From JAVBPP01 sp031549535 (GTDB lineage: Bacteria > Bacillota > Clostridia > Oscillospirales > Acutalibacteraceae), in the NCBI GenBank assembly GCA_031549535.1, contig JAVBPP010000111.1, forward strand, positions 1-27,914: a DNA stretch of 27,914 nt. The letters are read 5' to 3'. A model generated the notes under the pieces. That model was not told the origin of the DNA. It was given only the letters and a program-made list of their open reading frames with translations, and searched no databases. A program made the translations under genes and the position numbers. Shown here in pieces: positions 7,062 to 14,701 of the stretch; position 1 is the stretch's first letter, and each line of letters starts with the position of its first letter.

Positions 7062-7424
7062 GTGCTGTGGGAAGACGTTGGAAAACGGATTAAGGCTCTG
7101 CGTTGTGAACGAAAGCTGACACAAATGCAATTCGGAAAGCTGATTGGGAAATCAGGCCAATATGTGGGAAAAATCGAAAACGGACAAAAAATATCGGTGG
7201 AATTGATTGCCGTTATCTGTAAAAAAACCGGCGTTACAACCGATTATATCATTTTTGGCATCATTGACCCCTTATCCGCCACTGATTTGCTGAGGGAATT
7301 AAGCCACGATCAAATCGCAATTGGCTTTGAGGTACTAAAAAAGCTTGCAGAATTTATTCATACGGATCTAGGAAACGAACTGTTAATCAAACAAGTTATG
7401 GCGCAGCAAAGCCAGACAGCGTAA
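7062..7424 (+). CDS. XRE-family helix-turn-helix transcriptional regulator
   Basis: The 120-residue protein starts at GTG 7062 behind AAAGGAGGTGA, an ideal ribosome site. Residues 6-62 form a Cro/CI-type five-helix domain: VGKRIKALRCERKLTQMQFG, then KSGQYVGKIENGQ as recognition helix, then ELIAVICKKTGVTTDYIIFG. The remainder (about 70-110) is helical and may mediate dimerisation. Such small regulators normally repress their own or neighbouring promoters. It is transcribed away from the response regulator gene, with 103 bp between the starts. A TATAAT at 7027-7032 could be its -10, with a poor -35. Base composition here is AT-richer than the flanking operons. Confidence 0.88.
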   Translation: MLWEDVGKRIKALRCERKLTQMQFGKLIGKSGQYVGKIENGQKISVELIAVICKKTGVTTDYIIFGIIDPLSATDLLRELSHDQIAIGFEVLKKLAEFIHTDLGNELLIKQVMAQQSQTA

Positions 7425-7573
7425 CACGAGGAGTCCAAAAACATTAGCTTGGATAAAGTTGTTATAATCCATGCTTGACGGTGTTTCGGTAAATAACCGC
7501 ATCCGTATTACTCCTGCACCAAACAGTAGTAAAAATGGATTAATTTGCAATAAAATAGAAGGGGACTCTGCCA

Positions 7574-7738
7574 ATGGACGATAATAAAGACGTTGAAGAA
7601 ATGCTGTATACGGATACGGAATTATCGCAAAAAGAGTGGAAGTTTTTATTGTTATACAGAAAAATGAGCGACAGTGACAAGAACAAGGTGAAACAACTTT
7701 TGTTAAAAGCGCAAGCGCGTAACAAGCTAATACATTAG
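7574..7738 (+). CDS. Small hypothetical protein, 54 aa, downstream of the XRE gene
   Basis: An ATG at 7574 preceded by GAAGGGG (about nine-base spacing) opens a 54-codon frame ending TAG 7736-7738. The product is acidic at the N-terminus (MDDNKDVEEM) and basic and helical at the C-terminus (MSDSDKNKVKQLLLKAQARN). The pattern Lys-Glu-Trp-Lys-Phe-Leu-Leu-Leu-Tyr-Arg-Lys-Met-Ser resembles the C-terminal helices of XRE regulators, so it might be a detached dimerisation peptide or antagonist of the upstream repressor; that is inference. There is no signal or TM segment. A GC-rich hairpin follows. A 160-codon open frame on the opposite strand has no ribosome site or recognisable domain and is not preferred. 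Confidence 0.5.
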   Translation: MDDNKDVEEMLYTDTELSQKEWKFLLLYRKMSDSDKNKVKQLLLKAQARNKLIH

Positions 7739-7761
7739 CGAGACTTGGATCATATGCAAAA

Positions 7762-7797
7762 GCGCCGCAAAGCACAGCGTTGTGCGTTTTGCGGCGC
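7762..7797. terminator. GC-rich hairpin, probable terminator after the 54-aa gene
   Basis: GCGCCGCAAAGCACA pairs with TGTGCGTTTTGCGGCGC (one-base bulge) around a short loop. The tract that follows is only moderately T-rich (AGATATTTGTATT), so efficiency is uncertain. It separates the XRE/54-aa genes from the transporter promoter. Confidence 0.55.
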
Positions 7798-7858
7798 AGA
7801 TATTTGTATTCATTTCTAAAACAAAACAGCAAAAAACACAAAATATAATCATTTTCGC

Positions 7859-7887
7859 TTGCCACTTTTGGAACCTTGTGTTACAAT
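7859..7887 (+). promoter_or_regulatory. Sigma-A promoter of the GPH transporter gene
   Basis: TTGCCA (7859-7864), 17 bp, TACAAT (7882-7887), with TGT directly before the -10 giving an extended -10 as well. The leader to the TTG start is about 35 bases. Confidence 0.8.
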
Positions 7888-7929
7888 AGGCCTAATTGTT
7901 CCCAAAGTATGAAAGGTGGAGGGGTTCTT

Positions 7930-9408
7930 TTGCCTCAGGAAGAGAGAAATACCAATCTTGTGTATCAAGATCGGCGCTATGTCGGCACCAGGGAAACGCT
8001 GTCCTACGTAGCCTTTGACGTTTCCAAAAGCTTCAATATCAGCACTTACAATGACCGTTTTTTATTTGATGTATTAAAAATTGACCTGGACTTGATTTCC
8101 ATCATTAACCTCATCAATGGCATTTGGGACGTGATAAACGATACCTTTATCGGCGCGATTGTGGATAAAACGCGCACACGTTGGGGTAAATTCAAGCCTT
8201 ACTTAATCACCTTTGCCATTCCGGGCACCTTGGGGGCCTGCATTTATTGGATGATGCCCCTGTTTTTTAACGACGACCCGATGAATATGATGAAATTCGT
8301 GTTTTTCCTGATTCTTGCGCTGGTGCGCGAGGGGACGGATACCTTCCGCGGCATTGCGGAAACCGGCATGCTCGCCACCATAACGCCGCACCCGGTTGAC
8401 CGAACGCGGCTGATTACCAAGGCCAACTTCTTTTCCGGCTTTGTGGAAAAACTGCCTGAGCTGCTCATGGGCGCTACGATTGACCTGGTAAACCACAAGG
8501 TGCTGGACATTTCCATGAAGGGCGTTTACGTTGGCATGGGCGTGTTTACCACGATTGTCAGCGGCCTGTTGGCGCTGTGGTTCTTCCTCTCCACGCGGGA
8601 GCGCGTGATTCAATCCGAGGAACGCCCGAGCATCAAGCAGGGCATCCAGTCCATTTTAAACAACAAGCCCATCCTGCTCATCACCCTTTCCGAGTTCCTT
8701 GGCGCGTTCTCCATCGGCTCGGGCATGAATAACTACTATATCGATGTTTTGGGCTCCATCTCCTGGAAGAGCGTTGTGGGTATCCCCGGCGGCCTGGTCT
8801 CCAACGCAAGCTATGCCTACGTTGGCTGGGCGCGGCGCCGCTTCTCCACAAAAGCACTTTGGATTGCCGGCGGGAGCTTGGGAGATATCCTGTTTGCGGG
8901 AGTTTACTGCCTGGGCTGTATCGGCGGCAAGGGGCCGAACGGCTGGTATCGCAAAACCAGTGTTATGGTTCCGCTGTTGATGGTGCAGGAGACACTGTTT
9001 ATGAGTGTTTACGGCATACGCAAGGTCATTCCCTCCGAAATGTTCAACGAGGCGATGGACTACTGCGAATGGAAAAACGGCTACCGCACCGAGGGTATGA
9101 CAGCCACCACAAAGGGCCTTGCCAAAAAGCTGGTCGGCACCTTCAGCGGCTCCGCAAAGACCTTCTTGATGAAGCGTTTTGGCTACGACTTGAGCAAGGG
9201 CTACGGCCTGCAGTCCGATGAAACCAAGTTTGCCCTGTATACCATGGCGATGATTATGCCCTTCTTAACAGGCGGCTTGTTTTCCATCATCCCGAAGCTG
9301 TTTTATGACCTGACTGGCGACAAGCGCGAGCGCATGTATGAGGAGCTGCTTGCCCGCCGCGCCGAGGCGCAAAAGACCGCCTCCGGAACGGAAGCCATTG
9401 CAGAGTAA
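7930..9408 (+). CDS. GPH/MelB-type sugar:cation symporter (MFS_2 family)
   Basis: The 492-residue, roughly 12-TM inner-membrane transporter belongs to the glycoside-pentoside-hexuronide family, which couples uptake of glycosides, pentoses or hexuronides to H+ or Na+. Two family signatures are visible: the loop 2-3 motif GAIVDKTRTRWGKFKPYL, and MDYCEWKNGYRTEGMT in the second half, matching the DYxEWKTGxRxEG motif. The start is TTG 7930, because GGTGGAGGGG lies just upstream; an upstream ATG (7909) has no ribosome site and would place the Shine-Dalgarno inside the gene. It is monocistronic, between its own promoter and a terminator. Substrate cannot be assigned: no glycosidase or isomerase is adjacent, though a GH127 arabinofuranosidase and xylulokinase lie 11-17 kb away. 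Confidence 0.88.
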   Translation: MPQEERNTNLVYQDRRYVGTRETLSYVAFDVSKSFNISTYNDRFLFDVLKIDLDLISIINLINGIWDVINDTFIGAIVDKTRTRWGKFKPYLITFAIPGTLGACIYWMMPLFFNDDPMNMMKFVFFLILALVREGTDTFRGIAETGMLATITPHPVDRTRLITKANFFSGFVEKLPELLMGATIDLVNHKVLDISMKGVYVGMGVFTTIVSGLLALWFFLSTRERVIQSEERPSIKQGIQSILNNKPILLITLSEFLGAFSIGSGMNNYYIDVLGSISWKSVVGIPGGLVSNASYAYVGWARRRFSTKALWIAGGSLGDILFAGVYCLGCIGGKGPNGWYRKTSVMVPLLMVQETLFMSVYGIRKVIPSEMFNEAMDYCEWKNGYRTEGMTATTKGLAKKLVGTFSGSAKTFLMKRFGYDLSKGYGLQSDETKFALYTMAMIMPFLTGGLFSIIPKLFYDLTGDKRERMYEELLARRAEAQKTASGTEAIAE

Positions 9409-9435
9409 TTTTTTTCCAGCGTAACAAATGGATTT

Positions 9436-9478
9436 GGGCTGTATCACGCATTCCGTGTGATACAGCCCATTTTTGTTT
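9436..9478 (+). terminator. Strong intrinsic terminator after the transporter gene
   Basis: GGGCTGTATCAC (9436-9447) and GTGATACAGCCC (9457-9468) form a perfect 12-bp stem, followed by ATTTTTGTTT. It lies between convergent genes; on the minus strand the hairpin lacks a U-tract but may still help end the deacetylase operon. Confidence 0.9.
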
Positions 9479-9487
9479 CATCATATA

Positions 9488-10939
9488 TTACCGTGCGCTT
9501 GTATAAACTCCCGCCTTTTCCAGGCTTTTTCCCTTTATTTCAAACAGCTCTTCCACCGTCACAAGCCGGTAGCCCATTTTAATTAGTTCCGGAATCATTT
9601 TTTCTGAGGCGTCGGCGGTTACGGAGTAGAGGTCGTGCATGAGGACGATGTCGCCATCCCGCACATTGTTCAGCACGGAATCGACAACTTTGTTCACGGC
9701 TTTAATGCGTTCGGGGTCGTTCGCGGGCTTGGAGCCGGCGGCTTTCACACGCCAATCGTTGGTATCGATGGACCAGAGAATAATGGGCATGTTAATTTTT
9801 TTCTCAATATTTTTATAGCTGCCGCCCGGCACACGGAAGAGCAGGCATTCGCGTCCCGTAATTTCCTGAATCAACTCGTTGGTTTTATCCACTTCAAAGC
9901 GCAAATCCTTATCACTCACGCGGGTAAGGATTTTGTGGTCGTAGGAATGGTTTGCAATCTCACAGCCCAAAGAAATGGCGCGGCGCACGATGTCCTCCCG
10001 CCCGGGCAACCGTGTGCCGAGCACAAAAAAGCTTGCCTTTGCGTTGTTTTCCTCCAGAAGATCCAAGATGCGCGGGGTGGCCTGGTCAGAGGGTCCGTCG
10101 TCGTAGGAAAGCGCGATGACGCCGCCCTTGCCCTTCGGTTTATTGGGCACGCTCTGTTTTGTTACCGTGGGGGCGGGCACCTCGTGCAGGTCGATTTTCA
10201 GCACACTTTTCAGCGCATCCAGGGTTAAAACGGCAGTGTCTCCCGTATCCTTATCAAACAGCTCACCTTTATCAAAATAGAAGTTAATTGCATCGTTCGC
10301 CACAGAAAAACGGGTAAAATTCCCCGAGGAGGCGCTTAGCTTTTCACGAAAGTTCGGTGTATCCCAAAGCCCGTCATACAGGCGATTGCTCTTAAAATAT
10401 TCTTGCAGCTTTTCGCTCACCACCGTTTTCCAGTCGCCGGAAAACACATCATCGACCTGCAGCGCCTTGCCGCTCTCTAAATCCAACAATAGTGTAAACA
10501 CCTGCTCGGCATTGATATCCTGCAGCGGAATCACCGTGTTGACTGTGAAAATAATGCTGGCGTAGCGCGGCTGCAGCGCGTTGTTCTGCTGCGGCTGCAC
10601 GGCATAAATTCGATAATCCGCATTCATTGCCGCACGGTTCTCTTCTTTTTTTGCCTTATAATCTCGGGTTTGCTCTTCAAACAGCTGCACAAACTGCTGC
10701 GCCTGCTCCGCGATAAGGCCGTCGGGCTCCGGCATCTCAATCACAGGGTAGTGCACGCTGTATGCAAAGTCGCTCTCCTCGAGAATCAGCGACTCCGCCT
10801 TGCCCAGCTCCTTGCCCTGTATGCTGTGCTGCGTTTTTATGGCGGGCGCTTCTTTTTTTTCACCCATGCAGGCGCACAGCAGGCACAGCAGCGCCAGCAG
10901 CGCGGGGAGGAAGGCTCTTTTGATTTGCTTTTGTTTCAT
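9488..10939 (-). CDS. PdaC-like exported polysaccharide (peptidoglycan) deacetylase
   Basis: The 483-residue protein has an N-terminal signal ending LLCLLCAC (likely lipoprotein, Cys24), an RsiV/PdaC-type N-terminal region (about 55-250; DUF4163/DUF3298-like, SVHYPVIEMP and FSVANDAINFYFDKGEL) and a NodB-type deacetylase domain (about 272-465). Catalytic motifs are intact: SYDDGP (Asp280 base, Asp281 metal), HSYDH (His331/His335 metal), RVPGGSY (Arg369), WSIDTNDW and LMHD (His435). Bacillus PdaC, with the same architecture, N-deacetylates MurNAc and is linked to lysozyme resistance. The ATG at 10939 starts 10 bp after the upstream gene's stop, so it is the third gene of the rlmB operon. The ribosome site is weak (AAAGTGA), suggesting translational coupling. 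An A8 run lies directly after the lipobox. Confidence 0.9.
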   Translation of the reverse strand: MKQKQIKRAFLPALLALLCLLCACMGEKKEAPAIKTQHSIQGKELGKAESLILEESDFAYSVHYPVIEMPEPDGLIAEQAQQFVQLFEEQTRDYKAKKEENRAAMNADYRIYAVQPQQNNALQPRYASIIFTVNTVIPLQDINAEQVFTLLLDLESGKALQVDDVFSGDWKTVVSEKLQEYFKSNRLYDGLWDTPNFREKLSASSGNFTRFSVANDAINFYFDKGELFDKDTGDTAVLTLDALKSVLKIDLHEVPAPTVTKQSVPNKPKGKGGVIALSYDDGPSDQATPRILDLLEENNAKASFFVLGTRLPGREDIVRRAISLGCEIANHSYDHKILTRVSDKDLRFEVDKTNELIQEITGRECLLFRVPGGSYKNIEKKINMPIILWSIDTNDWRVKAAGSKPANDPERIKAVNKVVDSVLNNVRDGDIVLMHDLYSVTADASEKMIPELIKMGYRLVTVEELFEIKGKSLEKAGVYTSAR

Positions 10940-10949
10940 AAACAATCGG

Positions 10950-13694
10950 TCACTTTCTATTTTGCTTTGTGTTGGTGTGCCGTGTGGCCGTGAACAACAA
11001 CAGCAGCGAGCAGCTGTGGAACAGGCAGCAGAGCACATCCAAATAAGAGGGCGGCAAATGTAAGAACGGAGCAAGCAGCATGGCGCCAAGGGCGACGCCG
11101 CTTAGAATGTATTGCAGCATGGTGTATACCCGCAAGCCGTTGTTCAGTTGCCCGGCGCCGGAAATGAGCTGGAAGAAGGAGGCGGCCTTGCCGTCATGCA
11201 ACAGCCTCGCCTCGCCCCGGTCACTCTCTGCGTTATGATAATCCCGGAACAAGCGCGCGGACTGGGAGGACATGATTTTCACGGAGCCATGCGGCAAATC
11301 GAACTGCTGTTCCAAGCTGTCCTCGGAGACATTCGCGTCATTGGTGCCAACCAAAAGATACATACCGTCGCTCGGTAAATCCGCAATATAGGGTGTGATT
11401 TCCGTATCCGGCGCATAACTCACCACATACATGGCGGCAATTTTCCCCGCGATGGCGAGGTACAGCACCTTGCGCCCTTTTTTAAGGTAGCGCTCCTCAC
11501 TGCTTTTGGCGGGGACTTCAATGCCGTGCAAATGCAGTAACTCGCGGTTCCCCAGAAACACCTTTTGCCCATGAATCCAACCAGAAAGCCCCAGCTTATC
11601 CTCATAGTGCAGGTTTTTCACCTTGGGCAGCAGCTCCGTCCGCCCCACGATTACCTTTTCAAACACTTCCGTCAAGGGGCCGTCGGATTCCACTACCATG
11701 GCCGCTGTATACAGCAGCACATCATCAATGCGCACATTTTTGTAATCCTTCATCCCGTGCATGTCACACAAGGCGCGGTTAAACAAATCCCCTGCATTCA
11801 AAACGGCAGCATTGCTGAAATTCACCTGCTGCGCCGCGTCCAGGCTGACGATGGCGGCTCCTATGCGATGCAGCTTTTTGTTTTTCAAATGCAGCATGCG
11901 CGCCGCCGCCGCATAAACGCTCATGGGCACACCTAAAATCAAGGTTCCGGTAAATGCGGAAATCGCGTAGCTCACATTATCCTGCAGAACCGTATACAGC
12001 GCGGCGGAGGCAATAGCCGCCAAAACGGAGCAAACGAGCAGGCGCAGCGTTTGTTTGCTGTGCATCTCACTGCGGAAGGAGTTGCGCAATAAATAATCGG
12101 GAAAGCGGATTTTATGGGAATACAGCAGCTCCGGCTTACCCATGAGCAGGCCGCGGCCGATTTCCGTTGCGTCCGCATCCCGCTCAATTTCCGTGACGCT
12201 GTAAAGGCTGCGTTTGTAGCTGTCCGCGCAAAAAATGAGGTTATCCGTCGTCCTGCGCAGGGTCAGGCGTTTGATGTGCAGATTCATCAACAGCAGAAAC
12301 AGCACGCTGGCGGCAAACAGCCCCGTAACCGTGCCGTTGTTGCGGTAAAACAGCATCTGCAGCACATCGCTGATAACAGCCACCAAAAACAGGATGCCTG
12401 CAAGCGAGTCATGTTTCGGCTTGCCCAATAAGGCCGACCGCAGCCCCGCCAAAATTTCCGGCAAGCATAGTATGCCCGGCACAAACAGCAAAAAGAAATT
12501 CAAAAACACAAGGCCAAAGCCGTCCGGGCGCAGTAGCTCCGGGATGGCATCTGTCCGTTTTTGGAACAGCAGCGGCAGCAGATTTAACAGAAAAACCGCC
12601 ACAAACGCAATACTCAACAGCAAAATACGAAGCACTGTCCGGCGCGTGCTTTTCATCAGTGAGCTGCGCAGGCGCTTGTATTGCTGCGGGTGTAAATATT
12701 CCGAAAGCTCATCCTCATCCTCGCGGGAAAGGGGGTCGTCCCTGCCCGTGCTCGGCGGCGGCGGGTCAATTACACCGGTTTGCAGCGCATGGATTTCTCG
12801 CTCCGAGGCGGCGATATGCTCCGCCGTCAGACGAAAGGCCTTAATTTTATCCTTGCGCTTTTCCTGCAGCTCGGATTCGATTTCATCTTCACTCAGTTGC
12901 TCCATACCCAACTTTTCGCCAAAGCCGGAAAGCAACAGCTGGTTCTCTTCAAAATCCGGCTCCTCCTCCGGCGGCACGGGGGGCGAAACCTTGGCGGCCT
13001 TCAGCGGATGCACCTTCGTTTTTTCTGACTCTACCGCCCCGCGCAGAATTTCATCCGCGGAAATAATGGTCGGCAGGGGCTCCAAATCCGCCGTTTTATC
13101 GCGATTACCCGGCTCCAGCAAAATCCCCGGTTTTTCAATCGGCCCGTCTTCCCGCGGACGGATGTCGGCGGGGTCGGCCACCTGAAGGGTATCAAAAAAG
13201 CGGTCGCGCTTATGGCTTTTTGTGTCCTTTCTTTCACCCTTGGGCTTTTGATTGGCGGAGAGTATGACAAAAATGTCATCCGAGCCGGCCTCGGCCTGCT
13301 CCGGCGGCGCAATACGCTCCTCGGCATCCGGCATGGGAGCACTGGGCGTCACTTGCTCGGGAGCTACTTCCGGCACCGCTGCCTCCTGCTGCACGATTTC
13401 CGGTTCGGGCCCCGGCGCTTGGGCGGGGATTTCCGGCGGCTTCGCTTCCGGCAGGGGTTCTTGCGCCGCCGGTGCCGGAGCCTGTGCGGGCGGTGGCGTC
13501 TCCTCCCGCCGCGTGGGCAAATCCCGCCGGGTTTCGGCCAGCAATTGGTCAATATCCATAGCCGACCACAGCCGCTGCGGATTGGGAGACGGGAAATCGG
13601 GAGCCGGCGGCCGCTCTTTCGCCAGCGTTTTTGCCTCTTCCAGGATTTTTTCCAGGGAAATATCGCCTTCGCTCAAGCCCTTTGTATCATCCAT
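10950..13694 (-). CDS. P1B-type-ATPase-like pseudoenzyme with long disordered N-terminal arm
   Basis: The 914 residues fall into two parts. Residues 1-350 are hydrophilic, Pro/Glu-rich and probably disordered, with no metal-binding domain. Residues 350-910 follow the P1B-ATPase plan: TM helices near 353-377, 393-415, 430-449 and 455-472, a cytosolic loop, 549-570 and 575-597, a large cytosolic region, then 857-878 and 883-903. VPM (589-591) sits where CPC would be, and 37 residues on, VNFSNAAVLN (624-633) occupies the VVFDKTGTLT slot, so the phosphorylated Asp is Ser627. No TGES or GDGxND is visible. GLSGWIHGQKVFLGNRELL (702-720) still resembles the nucleotide domain. Transport by the usual mechanism is therefore unlikely; a sensor or scaffold role is inference. 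The start has AGGTGGTG eight bases upstream. The gene lies between rlmB and the deacetylase. Confidence 0.8.
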   Translation of the reverse strand: MDDTKGLSEGDISLEKILEEAKTLAKERPPAPDFPSPNPQRLWSAMDIDQLLAETRRDLPTRREETPPPAQAPAPAAQEPLPEAKPPEIPAQAPGPEPEIVQQEAAVPEVAPEQVTPSAPMPDAEERIAPPEQAEAGSDDIFVILSANQKPKGERKDTKSHKRDRFFDTLQVADPADIRPREDGPIEKPGILLEPGNRDKTADLEPLPTIISADEILRGAVESEKTKVHPLKAAKVSPPVPPEEEPDFEENQLLLSGFGEKLGMEQLSEDEIESELQEKRKDKIKAFRLTAEHIAASEREIHALQTGVIDPPPPSTGRDDPLSREDEDELSEYLHPQQYKRLRSSLMKSTRRTVLRILLLSIAFVAVFLLNLLPLLFQKRTDAIPELLRPDGFGLVFLNFFLLFVPGILCLPEILAGLRSALLGKPKHDSLAGILFLVAVISDVLQMLFYRNNGTVTGLFAASVLFLLLMNLHIKRLTLRRTTDNLIFCADSYKRSLYSVTEIERDADATEIGRGLLMGKPELLYSHKIRFPDYLLRNSFRSEMHSKQTLRLLVCSVLAAIASAALYTVLQDNVSYAISAFTGTLILGVPMSVYAAAARMLHLKNKKLHRIGAAIVSLDAAQQVNFSNAAVLNAGDLFNRALCDMHGMKDYKNVRIDDVLLYTAAMVVESDGPLTEVFEKVIVGRTELLPKVKNLHYEDKLGLSGWIHGQKVFLGNRELLHLHGIEVPAKSSEERYLKKGRKVLYLAIAGKIAAMYVVSYAPDTEITPYIADLPSDGMYLLVGTNDANVSEDSLEQQFDLPHGSVKIMSSQSARLFRDYHNAESDRGEARLLHDGKAASFFQLISGAGQLNNGLRVYTMLQYILSGVALGAMLLAPFLHLPPSYLDVLCCLFHSCSLLLLFTATRHTNTKQNRK

Positions 13695-13729
13695 TGCCTT
13701 TCACCACCTAAACAGCACATCGGTACTTT

Positions 13730-14473
13730 CTATCTATATTTCATGATTTCAAACAGCAACACACCCGCCGCTACAGAGGCGTTCAAGGAATTCAGCTTGC
13801 CGCGCATGGGCAGAGAGACGGTAAAATCACAGGCCTCGCGCACGGATTTGCTGATGCCCTTCCCCTCCGAGCCCACGACCAACGCAAGCGGACCGGAAAA
13901 ATCCTGTTTGCGGTAATCGACCCCGCCCATATCGGCGGCGTAAATCCACAACCCCCGCTGTTTTAATTCCGCAATCGCCTGATTGAGGTTCGTCACACGG
14001 GCGACGGGAACATATTCCACCGCCCCGGCCGAGGTTTTGGCAACCGTAAAATTCAGTGACACGCTGCGCCGCTTTGGGATAATCACCCCGTGCACACCCG
14101 CCGCTTCCGCTGTACGCAGGATGGCACCGAGATTGTGCGGATCCTCCAAGGCATCGCAAAGAATCACGAACGGCGCTTCCCCCCGCTGGGCAGCGAGGGC
14201 GAGAATATCCTCCAGCTGGGCATAGGCATGCGCCGCCACATAGGCCGCAATGCCCTGGTGCACCTGCCCGGCACAGATTTGATCCAGCTTTCTGGCATCG
14301 GTTTGCTTAATGACGATGCCGTTTTTCTTCGCCTGTGCAAGCAAAACAGCCGCCGCGCCGGATGGCGAGGGCAGCGCACAGAGTATCGCATCCACCGGCC
14401 TGCCGCTGCGCAGCGCCTCATGCACCGCGTTGATGCCGATGAGCAGATTTTCTTCCTGTAAAATCAGTAACAC
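13730..14473 (-). CDS. rlmB: RlmB/TrmH-family rRNA 2'-O-methyltransferase
   Basis: This SpoU-type SAM-dependent ribose methyltransferase most likely acts on G2251 of 23S rRNA (E. coli numbering). The N-terminal substrate-binding part starts LLIGINAVHEALRSG, the RlmB pattern. The SPOUT trefoil-knot domain has all three motifs: CDALEDPHNLGAILRTAEAAG (motif 1), LALVVGSEGKGIS (motif 2) and LPMRGKLNSLNASVAAGVLLFE (motif 3, given here in two overlapping pieces: LPMRGKLNSLN and SLNASVAAGV). The GTG at 14473 is the farthest possible start because a stop lies just upstream; its ribosome site is poor, so the true start may be a few codons in. It is first in a minus-strand operon, 35 bp before the P-type-ATPase-like gene. 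RlmB and its close relatives are hard to separate by eye. Confidence 0.88.
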   Translation of the reverse strand: MLLILQEENLLIGINAVHEALRSGRPVDAILCALPSPSGAAAVLLAQAKKNGIVIKQTDARKLDQICAGQVHQGIAAYVAAHAYAQLEDILALAAQRGEAPFVILCDALEDPHNLGAILRTAEAAGVHGVIIPKRRSVSLNFTVAKTSAGAVEYVPVARVTNLNQAIAELKQRGLWIYAADMGGVDYRKQDFSGPLALVVGSEGKGISKSVREACDFTVSLPMRGKLNSLNASVAAGVLLFEIMKYR

Positions 14474-14508
14474 ACCCTATTTCACGCATATAGATGTTTC
14501 TTTCTGCT

Positions 14509-14538
14509 ACTATACCATATATACAGCTTTTTTGACAG
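14509..14538 (-). promoter_or_regulatory. Promoter of the rlmB operon
   Basis: On the minus strand: CTGTCA (14538-14533), 18 bp, TATAGT (14514-14509) with TGG directly before it (extended -10). The predicted start is near 14502, about 30 bases before the GTG. Confidence 0.6.
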
Positions 14539-14583
14539 CATTTTCGTGTTTTTCTTTATGCTTTTTTCCATTCTCTTTGCCGC

Positions 14584-14600
14584 GAAACAATTTCGTAACA
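14584..14600 (-). promoter_or_regulatory. WalR-box-like direct repeat (site A)
   Basis: The minus strand reads TGTTACGAAATTGTTTC, i.e. TGTTAC-GAAAT-TGTTTC, matching 11 of 12 positions of the WalR/YycF consensus TGTWAH-N5-TGTWAH. It lies about 80-100 bp upstream of the rlmB-operon start and about 75-90 bp upstream of the serine hydrolase start. A closely similar site occurs at 20451-20467. Confidence 0.45.
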
Positions 14601-14640
14601 ATTCACTTTGCATATTGCACAATTATTTTGGCGTATATTC

Positions 14641-14669
14641 TTGAAACTGTGGGTAGAATGTGCTATACT
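14641..14669 (+). promoter_or_regulatory. Sigma-A promoter of the serine hydrolase operon
   Basis: TTGAAA (14641-14646), 17 bp, TATACT (14664-14669), with TGC before the -10 (extended). A leader of about 27 bases precedes the ATG at 14702. Confidence 0.85.
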
Positions 14670-14701
14670 GACAACGAAATTCTTTATTGAGGGGAATCGC
14701 T

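Noticed and set aside
7383..7865. A 160-codon minus-strand frame opposite the 54-aa gene
   Set aside because: No ribosome site, Cys/Leu/Phe-rich random composition, and it overlaps the hairpin and the end of the XRE gene; the plus-strand small gene has better translation signals.
12394..13185. A 263-codon plus-strand frame rich in Ser
   Set aside because: Shadow of the disordered, Pro/Glu-rich arm of the P-type-ATPase-like protein on the other strand.
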